This document shows, piece after piece, positions 56,322 through 64,000 of a stretch of DNA of 64,000 nt. The DNA comes from Crocinitomicaceae bacterium (GTDB lineage: Bacteria; Bacteroidota; Bacteroidia; Flavobacteriales_D; Crocinitomicaceae): NCBI GenBank assembly GCA_022447585.1, contig JAKVAR010000009.1, forward strand, positions 369,133 through 433,132, read 5' to 3'. Every line of letters starts with the position of its first letter. Positions within the stretch are counted from its first letter, which is position 1. The position numbers and the translations under genes are program-made. A model generated the notes under the pieces. The model was not told the DNA's origin, did not search any database, and saw only the letters and a program-made list of their open reading frames with translations.

Positions 56322-57263
56322 ATGAGGAAAAATTTAGCACTAGGAGTAGATATAGGAGGTACAAATTCTGTTTTCGGACTCGTCGATGTTCAAGGGAATT
56401 TATACTTCGAAGAATCTTTAAGTACTAATGATTATTCCACTCCCGAAGATTTAGTTGAAAAAATTTATCAACGTGTTAAAGAGATCGGACAACTAAACAA
56501 TATTATTGGCATCGGAATTGGAGCACCCAATGGAAACTTCTTTTCTGGAACTATTGAGTTTGCGCCTAATCTTAATTGGAACGGAATTATTCCATTAGCT
56601 AGGTTGTTTGAGTTTCGATTTAAATGTGATGCTGTGTTAACTAACGACGCAAACGCGGCGGCAATTGGAGAAATGATTTATGGCGCTGCGAAAGGACTGA
56701 ATGATTTTGTTTCTATAACACTTGGAACAGGCGTTGGAAGTGGAATCGTAGTTGGTGGAAATTTAGTCTATGGGCATGATGGATTTGCAGGAGAATTTGG
56801 TCACATTAGAGTAATTAATGATGGAAGAAAATGTGGTTGCGGACGAAAAGGTTGCCTTGAAACATATACCTCTGCCACAGGTGTTGTTCGTTCCATCAAT
56901 GAATTAGATTCAGAAAACAAAACAATTTCTAAAATAAATTATATTGACGTTCCGCATGCTAACGATGTATTTCGACTGGCTCAAGAGGGAGATTTATTCT
57001 GTCAAGAGATTGTTGACTTCACTGCTCAAGTTCTTGGGTCAGCATTGGCTGACTTCGCTTGCTTTACTAGTCCAAAGGCATATATACTTTTTGGAGGTAT
57101 CGCTCAGAGTGGACAGCCTTTTGCCGAAAAAGTAAAAAAACACATGGAAGAATCACTTCTGAACATTTATAAAGACAAAATTGAAATTAGAATATCTAAA
57201 CTACATGATAAAAATGCGGCTGTACTGGGAGCTTCGTCCTTAGTATGGAATCAACAAGATTAA
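56322..57263 (+). CDS. ROK-family sugar kinase, probable glucokinase
   Basis: A 313-residue kinase. ATP-site motif GVDIGGTNS (8-16), catalytic Asp109 in TNDANAAA, phosphate loop ITLGTGVGSG. The ROK zinc site is complete: His161 in GEFGHI and Cys171, Cys173, Cys178 in KCGCGRKGC. Glucose is the most likely substrate given the GEFGHI motif; N-acetyl sugars are possible. It lies directly before the GH92 mannosidase gene (1 nt gap), which suggests use of sugars released from mannans or glycoproteins. Confidence 0.93.
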   Translation: MRKNLALGVDIGGTNSVFGLVDVQGNLYFEESLSTNDYSTPEDLVEKIYQRVKEIGQLNNIIGIGIGAPNGNFFSGTIEFAPNLNWNGIIPLARLFEFRFKCDAVLTNDANAAAIGEMIYGAAKGLNDFVSITLGTGVGSGIVVGGNLVYGHDGFAGEFGHIRVINDGRKCGCGRKGCLETYTSATGVVRSINELDSENKTISKINYIDVPHANDVFRLAQEGDLFCQEIVDFTAQVLGSALADFACFTSPKAYILFGGIAQSGQPFAEKVKKHMEESLLNIYKDKIEIRISKLHDKNAAVLGASSLVWNQQD

Positions 57264-57264
57264 T

Positions 57265-60180
57265 ATGAAATTCGGTCTAACCATACTCCTTTCTTTTGCA
57301 GTTACTTTCTGTAGCTCGCAAATCAATGAATTAAAAAAAGCTTCAGATAATGCGCAAGCTCGAATTAACACTTCTGTCCCTAGCAACGAGAATTTTTCGA
57401 AAACACTTCATGTAAATCCATTCATTGGTACAGGTGGTCATGGGCATACATTTCCAGGAGCAACGGCTCCATTTGGGATGATTCAATTAAGTCCAGATAC
57501 TAGACATGACGGTTGGGACGGTTGTTCTGGATATCATTATTCCGATTCAATTATTTATGGGTTTAGCCATACGCACTTAAGTGGAACAGGTGTCAGCGAT
57601 TATGGTGATTTATTGATCGTACCTCAAAATGGCAAACCTAAAATCGACCCTGGATACTCCAGTAAAAATGGATATGGTGATTATTTTTCACATGAAAACG
57701 AAAAAGCTAGTCCGGGTTATTATAGCGTTCACCTTGACAAAGGAGATATCGATGTTCGATTGACTGTAAGTGAAAGAGCAGGATTTCATGAATATACCTT
57801 TAACAAGACGAAAGGAAAAAAATTCATCTTAATCGACTTAGACCATAGAGATAAACTTCTCTCGAGCGATATTGAGCTAGTCGATAAGAAAACCATCTCA
57901 GGTTCAAGAATCTCAGAATCTTGGGCTACCGAGCAACACTTTTATTTCCATTTAAAATTAAATCAACCGTATCAAAAAGCACGTATATTCAAAAAAAGAG
58001 GTAGAAATAAACTATTGCTCATCTTTCCTAAATCCACAAAACAAATCAAGATCAAGCTTGGAATGTCTGCGGTTGACAAGGAAGGAGCTCAGTTAAACTT
58101 AGATTCTGAAATTAAAAGCTGGAATTTTAATTCAACTCGCGCTGCAGTTGTCCGTTTATGGAATAAGGAATTAGATAAAATCTATTTCAAGTCATTTGAC
58201 AAGGACATTATGACTAACTTTTATACTAGTCTTTACCACTCTTACATTGCCCCTAACATTTTCAACGATGTTGACGGTAGATACAGAGGTCGAGACAATG
58301 AAATTCACACCTTAGATAATCGAGACCAAAATAATTATACTGTATTCTCGCTTTGGGACACATATAGAGCCACGCACCCACTTTTCACAATCACACAAGT
58401 CAAAAGAACAAACGACTTTATTAACACCTTTTTAAGGCAGTTTAAACAAGGCGGAGACCTTCCGGTGTGGGAGCTAGCAGGCAACGAAACAGAATGCATG
58501 ATTGGATATCACAGCGTCTCAGTTATTGCCGATGCATACACCAAAGGAATTCGTGGATATAATAGAAAAAAAGCTATTGAAGCAATGATCGCCACTTCTA
58601 ATTTCGACGAGTTTGGTAAAAAAAGCTTTCGATCTAATGGTTACATAGACGCTGGAGATGAACCAGAATCCGTTTCTAAGACTTTAGAATATGCCTATGA
58701 TGATTACTGTATCGGATTAATGGGAGAAGGAACTGAAGCTTTCAAAAAAGAGAATTCTCAATTCAACTTTGTTAATATATTTGATCCTTCAACCAAATTC
58801 ATGCGCGCTAGACGAGATGGACGATGGTTCTCCCCTTTCAAACCTGGAGAGGTAAACTTCAATTACACTGAAGCTAATAGCTGGCAATACTCCCTATATA
58901 CTCCGCATGCCGTTGGAGTTTTGACTGACTTACTGGGAGGAAAAGATTCATTAGAAATATGGTTAGATCGTTTATTTTCCACGGAAACAGAACTTTCAGG
59001 CCGACATCAAGTCGACATCACTGGTTTGATCGGGCAATATGCTCATGGGAATGAGCCTTCACATCATATGGCTTACCTTTACAATTATACGAATGCACCA
59101 GAAAAAACTCAATTTTATGTCGATAAAATCTTCAAGGAAATGTACTCAAATACACCAGATGGATTATCAGGAAATGAAGATTGTGGTCAAATGTCTTCTT
59201 GGTTTGTCTTAAGTGCTTTAGGTATTTATCAAATAGCTCCGGGTAACCCAAATTATGAAATTGGACGCCCACTAATGAGTAAAGCTATACTTAAATTAGA
59301 CAGGGATAAATCAATATATATCAGTGTTAAAAACAACAATTCAACGAATAAATATATTCAATCCATTCTTGTGAACGGTAAACCATTGAATCAGAACTTC
59401 ATCAGCCATGAACAATTAATGGCAGGCGGTAAAATTGAAATCAAGATGGGACCGAATCCGAGACTTGACAGACAAAAAATGCCACATGCTCCAACAATCT
59501 CTGAATTGCCTCTGGATTTTGTCCCGACTCCTTTCTGTAATCAAACAGAGCATGTATTCATTGATGAAATGGAAGTAACATTGGATGCCATAGAAAATGG
59601 AAAAACAATTATTTATTACACCCTCGACGGATCAACACCAACAAATGAGTCAACAATTTATTCACAACCCATTATTATTAGCGAGTCAACAACAATTAAA
59701 GCCATTGCGTATAATGAGTTTGGGAAAAGTTCTATCATTTCAAACAAATTCGTAAAGAAGGACCAAGGTGTAAGCATAAAATTAGAGTCCGTATTTGCTA
59801 ATCAATATGCAGCTAGTGGAGAATTCACTTTGATTGATGGAATACGCGGTGGAGACGAATACAGAACTGGAGATTGGCAGGGATATTGGGCGCAAGATCT
59901 AATTGCAGAAGTATCATTTGACAAACCCAGAAGTTTAACTAAAATTGGTTTGGGAACATTATCTGACATGAAATCATGGATCTTCTTCCCTAGTGAAGTT
60001 GAGTTTCAAATTTCATTTGATGGCAAGACATTCAAGTCCCTTGAAAAAATTAAGGTAGACGCTCCAGATCAAGAAGACATGTACCCTCATCATCGAGACT
60101 TTGAAACGTATACTAATACTTCTCAAGGAATTGTTCGAATTCGAGTAATCGCTAAAAACCACGGCAAATGTCCGGAATAG
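57265..60180 (+). CDS. GH92 family alpha-mannosidase with C-terminal discoidin-like domain, apparent amber codon near the end
   Basis: A 971-residue secreted enzyme (signal to about residue 20). The GH92 core is clear: NPFIGTGGHGHTFPGATAPFGM, FSHTHLSGTG, GNETECMIGYHS, GNEPSHHMAYLYNY (about 594) and NEDCGQMSSWFVLSALG (about 640). A chitobiase/FN3-like domain (about 762-825) and a discoidin-like (F5/8) domain follow. The protein ends abruptly at ...KNHGKCPE at a TAG (60178-60180). The same frame continues with HLGNGNDTWLFTDEIYFR to a TAA at 60235-60237, which is the normal end of these domains, with TAG where Trp would be expected. Loss of 19 residues may or may not harm the protein. Confidence 0.95.
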   Translation: MKFGLTILLSFAVTFCSSQINELKKASDNAQARINTSVPSNENFSKTLHVNPFIGTGGHGHTFPGATAPFGMIQLSPDTRHDGWDGCSGYHYSDSIIYGFSHTHLSGTGVSDYGDLLIVPQNGKPKIDPGYSSKNGYGDYFSHENEKASPGYYSVHLDKGDIDVRLTVSERAGFHEYTFNKTKGKKFILIDLDHRDKLLSSDIELVDKKTISGSRISESWATEQHFYFHLKLNQPYQKARIFKKRGRNKLLLIFPKSTKQIKIKLGMSAVDKEGAQLNLDSEIKSWNFNSTRAAVVRLWNKELDKIYFKSFDKDIMTNFYTSLYHSYIAPNIFNDVDGRYRGRDNEIHTLDNRDQNNYTVFSLWDTYRATHPLFTITQVKRTNDFINTFLRQFKQGGDLPVWELAGNETECMIGYHSVSVIADAYTKGIRGYNRKKAIEAMIATSNFDEFGKKSFRSNGYIDAGDEPESVSKTLEYAYDDYCIGLMGEGTEAFKKENSQFNFVNIFDPSTKFMRARRDGRWFSPFKPGEVNFNYTEANSWQYSLYTPHAVGVLTDLLGGKDSLEIWLDRLFSTETELSGRHQVDITGLIGQYAHGNEPSHHMAYLYNYTNAPEKTQFYVDKIFKEMYSNTPDGLSGNEDCGQMSSWFVLSALGIYQIAPGNPNYEIGRPLMSKAILKLDRDKSIYISVKNNNSTNKYIQSILVNGKPLNQNFISHEQLMAGGKIEIKMGPNPRLDRQKMPHAPTISELPLDFVPTPFCNQTEHVFIDEMEVTLDAIENGKTIIYYTLDGSTPTNESTIYSQPIIISESTTIKAIAYNEFGKSSIISNKFVKKDQGVSIKLESVFANQYAASGEFTLIDGIRGGDEYRTGDWQGYWAQDLIAEVSFDKPRSLTKIGLGTLSDMKSWIFFPSEVEFQISFDGKTFKSLEKIKVDAPDQEDMYPHHRDFETYTNTSQGIVRIRVIAKNHGKCPE

Positions 60181-60320
60181 CACCTTGGTAATGGCAATGA
60201 TACATGGCTATTTACAGATGAAATTTACTTTAGGTAAAAGTTAAAACTTTCTGTTTCAAACACAGTTATTTCTTGGAAAGTTGGTATTTTAGGCGAGATT
60301 TATAATTAAAACCAGATATA

Positions 60321-62459
60321 ATGAAACAAATCAAAATTACATTGATCGCTGTTACACTTCTGATTGGAACTTTCGCAAGGGCTGATGAAGGAATGTGGTT
60401 GCCATTTTTGTTAGGAAGAAACTACGAGGACATGAAGAAACATGGACTTAACCTTACTCAAGAAGAAATTTATTCAATCAACAACTCCTCACTGAAGGAC
60501 GCTATCGTTTCTTTTGGAGGATTTTGCACTGGAGAAATCATTTCTAAGAAAGGGCTAATTCTTACAAATCACCACTGTGGTTATGACGCAATTGCTGAGT
60601 CTTCCACTCCAGAAAACAACTATTTAGATGATGGTTTCTGGTCTAAGAATACAAGTGAAGAGATTGCTATACCAGGATTATTTGCAACATTCATAGTTCG
60701 TATTCAAGATGTTTCTGAAACAATCAACGCGGCATTGAACGAGTCAATGACAATGGAAGAAAGAAAAGCGAAGATCAAAGAGCTTACTAAAGTCTTAGTT
60801 GCTGATGCAACAGAAGGAAATGAGTACAAAGCTTTTGTTCGTGATTTTTATGAAGGAAATGAATTTTACTTATTTGTTGAAGAGCGTTTTTCTGATGTCA
60901 GATTAGTGGGAACACCTCCTCAATCTGCCGGAAAATTTGGTGGAGATACTGACAACTGGATGTGGCCGAGACACACTGCTGACTTTTCTATGTTTAGAAT
61001 TTATGCTGATGCTAACAACAAACCTGCTAAATTTTCAGCAGACAACGTTCCTTATACTCCTAAACATGCTTTACCAGTATCTTTAAAAGGAGTTCAGGAA
61101 AACGATTATGCAATGATTCTAGGATTTCCTGGATCAACGGATCGTTATCTAAGTTCATGGGGAATCGAGCAAGCGGTTACTTTAGAGCAACCAAAACGTG
61201 TTGACGTAAGAGCTAAAAAGCTTGAAATCATGAAAAAAAGAATGGATAGTGATGTTGACATTCGTCTAAAGTACTCTTCAACATATGCGCAAGTAGCAAA
61301 CTATTGGAAATATTTCATTGGGCAAACTGAGCAAGTTAAGAACAATGATGTAATCGGAAAGAAACAAGCTTTAGAAACCAAATTTAAAGACTTCATTAAA
61401 GGAAAAGATATGTATGCAAACGTACTTCCATCGATAGAGAAGTTTTACGATGCTACAAACTCCACAGTAAATATTGGAGTCTATCAATCTGAATTCATCT
61501 ATTCAGTTGATGCCAACCTAGCTGCTTTTAGATATAAGTTCTGGTTAGACGCTTTAAATTCTGAGAACACACCAAGAGCAGACATGCTTAAAGTTCGTTT
61601 AGCTGAAATCGTTATGGAATATTACGAAAAAGCCGATATGGATATTGAAGTCAGCATTATTCACGACGTGCTTGCCATGTACATTCAAGATGTTCCAATG
61701 GATCAAATGGGTGAATTCACGAAGAAAATTGCTTCTAACGGCATTAAAGGTGTTGATAAGTTTACCAAATTAGTTAAGAAGAAATCAATCTTCACGGATA
61801 AATCTCGTTTCGAGAAGTTTGCTGAAAACCCAACAGAGAAGGCTTTAAATAGTGATCCATTATTTAAGTTAATTATGGATATGAACGATGCACATAGTAA
61901 AGCGAAAGGAACTGAGGCTATCTCTAAAGCAACTGACGACTTAGATAACGCAAATCGTTTATTCGTTAAAGGAATTAGAGAAATGCAGCCGGAGAAGAAA
62001 TTTTATCCAAATGCTAACTCTACATTGAGATTAACTTATGGTAATGTTCTTCCTTACAATCCAAGAGACGGTGTTTCCTACCATTACACGACATCTTTAG
62101 ATGGTGTAATGGAAAAAGAAGACGCTTCTGTTCTTGAATTTAACGTCCACCCACGAATCAAAGAAGTTTGGGAGAAGAAAGATTACGGTCAATATGCTGA
62201 TCAAGATGGTAACTTAACGGTTAACTTCCTTTCAAACAATGATATTACTGGAGGTAACTCTGGTTCACCAGTAATAAATGCTGATGGTCATTTAATTGGA
62301 ACTGCGTTTGACGGTAACTGGGAAGCTATGTCAGGTGATATATACTTCGAGCCAAACATTCAACGTACAATCTCTTGTGACATTCGTTACACGTTATGGT
62401 TAGTTGATAAATGTTATGGAGCTACAAATATTATTGAAGAGTTAGAATTGATTAAATAA
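60321..62459 (+). CDS. S46 family dipeptidyl-peptidase (DPP7-like)
   Basis: A 712-residue exported serine peptidase, the standard length for the family. Signal peptide to about residue 21. Catalytic triad: His84/85 in LTNHHCGYDA, Asp221 in PRHTADFSMF, and Ser647 in TGGNSGSPV. The motif AFDGNWEAMSGD carries Gly665, at the place where DPP7-type enzymes have Gly and DPP11-type have Arg, so preference for hydrophobic P1 residues is inferred. It removes dipeptides from periplasmic peptides in the amino-acid diet of Bacteroidetes. It ends in a strong terminator. Confidence 0.94.
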   Translation: MKQIKITLIAVTLLIGTFARADEGMWLPFLLGRNYEDMKKHGLNLTQEEIYSINNSSLKDAIVSFGGFCTGEIISKKGLILTNHHCGYDAIAESSTPENNYLDDGFWSKNTSEEIAIPGLFATFIVRIQDVSETINAALNESMTMEERKAKIKELTKVLVADATEGNEYKAFVRDFYEGNEFYLFVEERFSDVRLVGTPPQSAGKFGGDTDNWMWPRHTADFSMFRIYADANNKPAKFSADNVPYTPKHALPVSLKGVQENDYAMILGFPGSTDRYLSSWGIEQAVTLEQPKRVDVRAKKLEIMKKRMDSDVDIRLKYSSTYAQVANYWKYFIGQTEQVKNNDVIGKKQALETKFKDFIKGKDMYANVLPSIEKFYDATNSTVNIGVYQSEFIYSVDANLAAFRYKFWLDALNSENTPRADMLKVRLAEIVMEYYEKADMDIEVSIIHDVLAMYIQDVPMDQMGEFTKKIASNGIKGVDKFTKLVKKKSIFTDKSRFEKFAENPTEKALNSDPLFKLIMDMNDAHSKAKGTEAISKATDDLDNANRLFVKGIREMQPEKKFYPNANSTLRLTYGNVLPYNPRDGVSYHYTTSLDGVMEKEDASVLEFNVHPRIKEVWEKKDYGQYADQDGNLTVNFLSNNDITGGNSGSPVINADGHLIGTAFDGNWEAMSGDIYFEPNIQRTISCDIRYTLWLVDKCYGATNIIEELELIK

Positions 62460-62477
62460 TCATTCTTTCAAATATTT

Positions 62478-62510
62478 AAATCCCGTCAGAAAAGGCGGGA
62501 TTTTTTTTTG
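62478..62510 (+). terminator. Rho-independent terminator of the S46 peptidase gene
   Basis: AAATCCCG (62478-62485) and CGGGATTT (62496-62503) form a GC-rich stem, extended by two pairs (TC/GG), followed by a run of nine T. It begins about 20 nt after the stop and runs to just before the next start codon. Confidence 0.9.
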
Positions 62511-62522
62511 CTATATTGCTCC

Positions 62523-63308
62523 ATGATACTTCCTCTCGCCTATCCCGACTCACTCTATGACCTACCGGCGTACTATATTGCAATCATCTTTTTTACGCCA
62601 ATCGCATTGGGTATATTCTTTCTTATTCGAAGTAAGCGTTTCGATAAACAGTGGAAAGCTGGATTATTCCCAGATAAATACAAATTCAATCAAGATCACT
62701 TATTAGAAGCCTACCTTTCATTAGCAGCTCTAATTATTCAACTTCAGAAAACAGAGAAAGGTCAAAAAATTGTCTTTGTAAACGCCTATTTCAATCGATA
62801 CTTCAAAAAAAGTAATTACGACTTTTCTGATTCTCTCACTTTTTGTTTTAGTCATCCCGTTAAAACCGAATCAGTAACGAATTGGCTTAAAACGCACATT
62901 ACGGATCGTGTAGAAAGAACGCATATTATCTATTTTCTGGTCGGAATAACAATGATTGATGGTAAGATATCTCTTCAAGACAAAAAGTTCTTAGCTATCA
63001 TTAACGCTCAATTAGAATTAAACCTGAACGACCTAAACAGAATACTAGCTATGTATGCGTCTTATCAGCAGCAACGTGAGCAAAATAAGACTTTTAAGAC
63101 AACTTCTCCAAATAGACGAAACCAAGCTGCTATAATCTTAGGGGTGTCTTTAGATGCAACGAATGATGCTATTAAAAAAGCTTATCGCAAAATGGTTAAA
63201 CTTCATCATCCTGATAAATTCCAACATGCAGGCTCAGAACAAATAAAGATTTCAGAAGAGAAGTTCATCCAAATACAGAATGCTTACGAGGTTTTAAAGA
63301 ATAAATAA
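62523..63308 (+). CDS. TerB-like / C-terminal J-domain protein
   Basis: I start at ATG 62523 (MILPLAYPD) because an earlier start would lie in the terminator T-run. The 261-residue protein has one N-terminal membrane segment (about 17-37), a TerB-like helical domain (LLEAYLSLAALIIQLQK, then VGITMIDGKISLQD), and a C-terminal J domain (about 200-261) with the HPD motif at 229-231 that stimulates DnaK ATPase. The layout is like DjlA. A tandem paralogue follows 40 nt downstream. Probably a membrane-tethered co-chaperone. Confidence 0.9.
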   Translation: MILPLAYPDSLYDLPAYYIAIIFFTPIALGIFFLIRSKRFDKQWKAGLFPDKYKFNQDHLLEAYLSLAALIIQLQKTEKGQKIVFVNAYFNRYFKKSNYDFSDSLTFCFSHPVKTESVTNWLKTHITDRVERTHIIYFLVGITMIDGKISLQDKKFLAIINAQLELNLNDLNRILAMYASYQQQREQNKTFKTTSPNRRNQAAIILGVSLDATNDAIKKAYRKMVKLHHPDKFQHAGSEQIKISEEKFIQIQNAYEVLKNK

Positions 63309-63348
63309 ATCGAAATAAGTATAATTGCATGAATCAAATGAACAATTA

Positions 63349-64000
63349 ATGACACTGTTTCACTTTCTATCAATTGATAATAAACCTGTTGTGAAAAATG
63401 ACGATGGATTTGATGGGAACTTTATTCTTTTCTTGTGTATCCTTTTAGTCGGTATTGTTTATTTCCAATATTCAAAAAGATTCTCGCTGTTGTACAATCA
63501 ATTTTCATCGAAATCTAGATTCTCAAAACAAAAACTCCTAGAAGCATATCTTTTCTTGGGTGCTCATTTAATTAAACAGGATGCTGTTCACGCAGGAAAG
63601 AAGATTGTTTTTATGAATAATTATTTCAACAGGTATTTCCCTGATGAGAATTATGATTTTTCGGCCGAACTTTCAGATTCTTATTCAAACGAAATCCCTC
63701 ATTTAAAAATTGCAACTTGGCTTAATGTTCATTTAGATAAAGCTCAAAAATTACAAGCATTTTATTTTGCTACTGGTCTTTCAATGATTGATGGTTTAAT
63801 TGTGCCAAATGAGATCAAGGCTTTATCCGAAATTGCTGACGTACTAGAAATCAGCCCTAAAGAAGTCCAAAGCATTCTTGGAATGCATAAGCAACAGAAA
63901 GAGCAAAAATACACGAAGACAGCATCAATTCCGAGAAAATCAAAAGCGAAGTTAGCCTCTGAGATCATTGGAGTATCAGAACATGCTGATATGTCAGAGG
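63349..64000 (+). CDS. Second TerB-like / J-domain protein, cut by the right edge
   Basis: From ATG 63349 an open frame of 217 codons runs to the window end without a stop. After a membrane segment (about 22-44), LLEAYLFLGAHLI, IVFMNNYFNRYF and TGLSMIDGLI match the neighbour gene at the same positions, so the two are tandem duplicates. The frame stops just as the J domain would begin (SEIIGVSEHADMSE), so its HPD motif lies outside the window. Confidence 0.85.
   Translation, partial: MTLFHFLSIDNKPVVKNDDGFDGNFILFLCILLVGIVYFQYSKRFSLLYNQFSSKSRFSKQKLLEAYLFLGAHLIKQDAVHAGKKIVFMNNYFNRYFPDENYDFSAELSDSYSNEIPHLKIATWLNVHLDKAQKLQAFYFATGLSMIDGLIVPNEIKALSEIADVLEISPKEVQSILGMHKQQKEQKYTKTASIPRKSKAKLASEIIGVSEHADMSE

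Overview
The window looks like chromosomal DNA from a free-living member of the Bacteroidota, most likely Flavobacteriales (possibly near Crocinitomicaceae; this rank is inference). The signs are AT-rich DNA, many secreted proteins ending in type IX secretion system (T9SS) C-terminal sorting domains of the YPNPS / FPNPS kind, Bacteroidetes-type promoters (TTTG, then TAnnTTTG), weak ribosome binding sites, and families typical of the phylum (DUF6089/PorG-like, DUF4421, peptidase S46, GH92, LptD-like). I saw no tRNA, rRNA, CRISPR array, intact insertion sequence or prophage.

Bases 1-24,800 form an accessory, surface-oriented half: a very large secreted repeat protein cut by the left edge; three kelch-propeller genes in one operon; a 1204-residue BNR/GEVED T9SS protein convergent to them; a small T9SS protein; a serine hydrolase divergent from a LytS/LytTR two-component system; two orphan secreted proteins; about 1.1 kb of non-coding, probably decayed DNA; a 915-residue propeller T9SS protein; and a scrambled junction that joins a broken T9SS gene to an RHS-like fragment beside a cluster of inverted CCTATAAT octamers. 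Two small overlapping membrane-protein genes follow.

Bases 24,800-43,000 are mixed: a YiaA/B membrane protein, an Omp85-type barrel, a DUF457 hydrolase, cytochrome P450 overlapping a rhodanese lipoprotein, pyrD with an HMG-CoA-lyase-like gene and two lipoproteins, a PorG-like barrel behind an ECF sigma factor and probable anti-sigma factor, and a di-heme peroxidase paired with an MbnP-like protein.

Bases 43,000-64,000 are mostly envelope housekeeping. A leftward operon carries an amidase, an MCE/MlaD protein, a membrane iron-sulfur reductase, a HAD protein, a CCG iron-sulfur protein and a small conserved protein. It diverges within 33 bp from an LptD-like gene. Rightward genes are YqgE, RarA, an LpxL-type acyltransferase, a propeller protein, an HD hydrolase, a ROK kinase, a GH92 mannosidase with a probable in-frame amber codon near its end, an S46 peptidase and two tandem TerB/J-domain genes, the second cut by the right edge.

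The most interesting items are the MbnP/MbnH-like pair, the amber codon in the GH92 gene, the pyrD promoter placed inside the upstream terminator hairpin, the GTAAAAACAGTTC direct repeat before the LytTR system, and the rearranged RHS/T9SS junction. I did not find a clearly new defence or mobile system.
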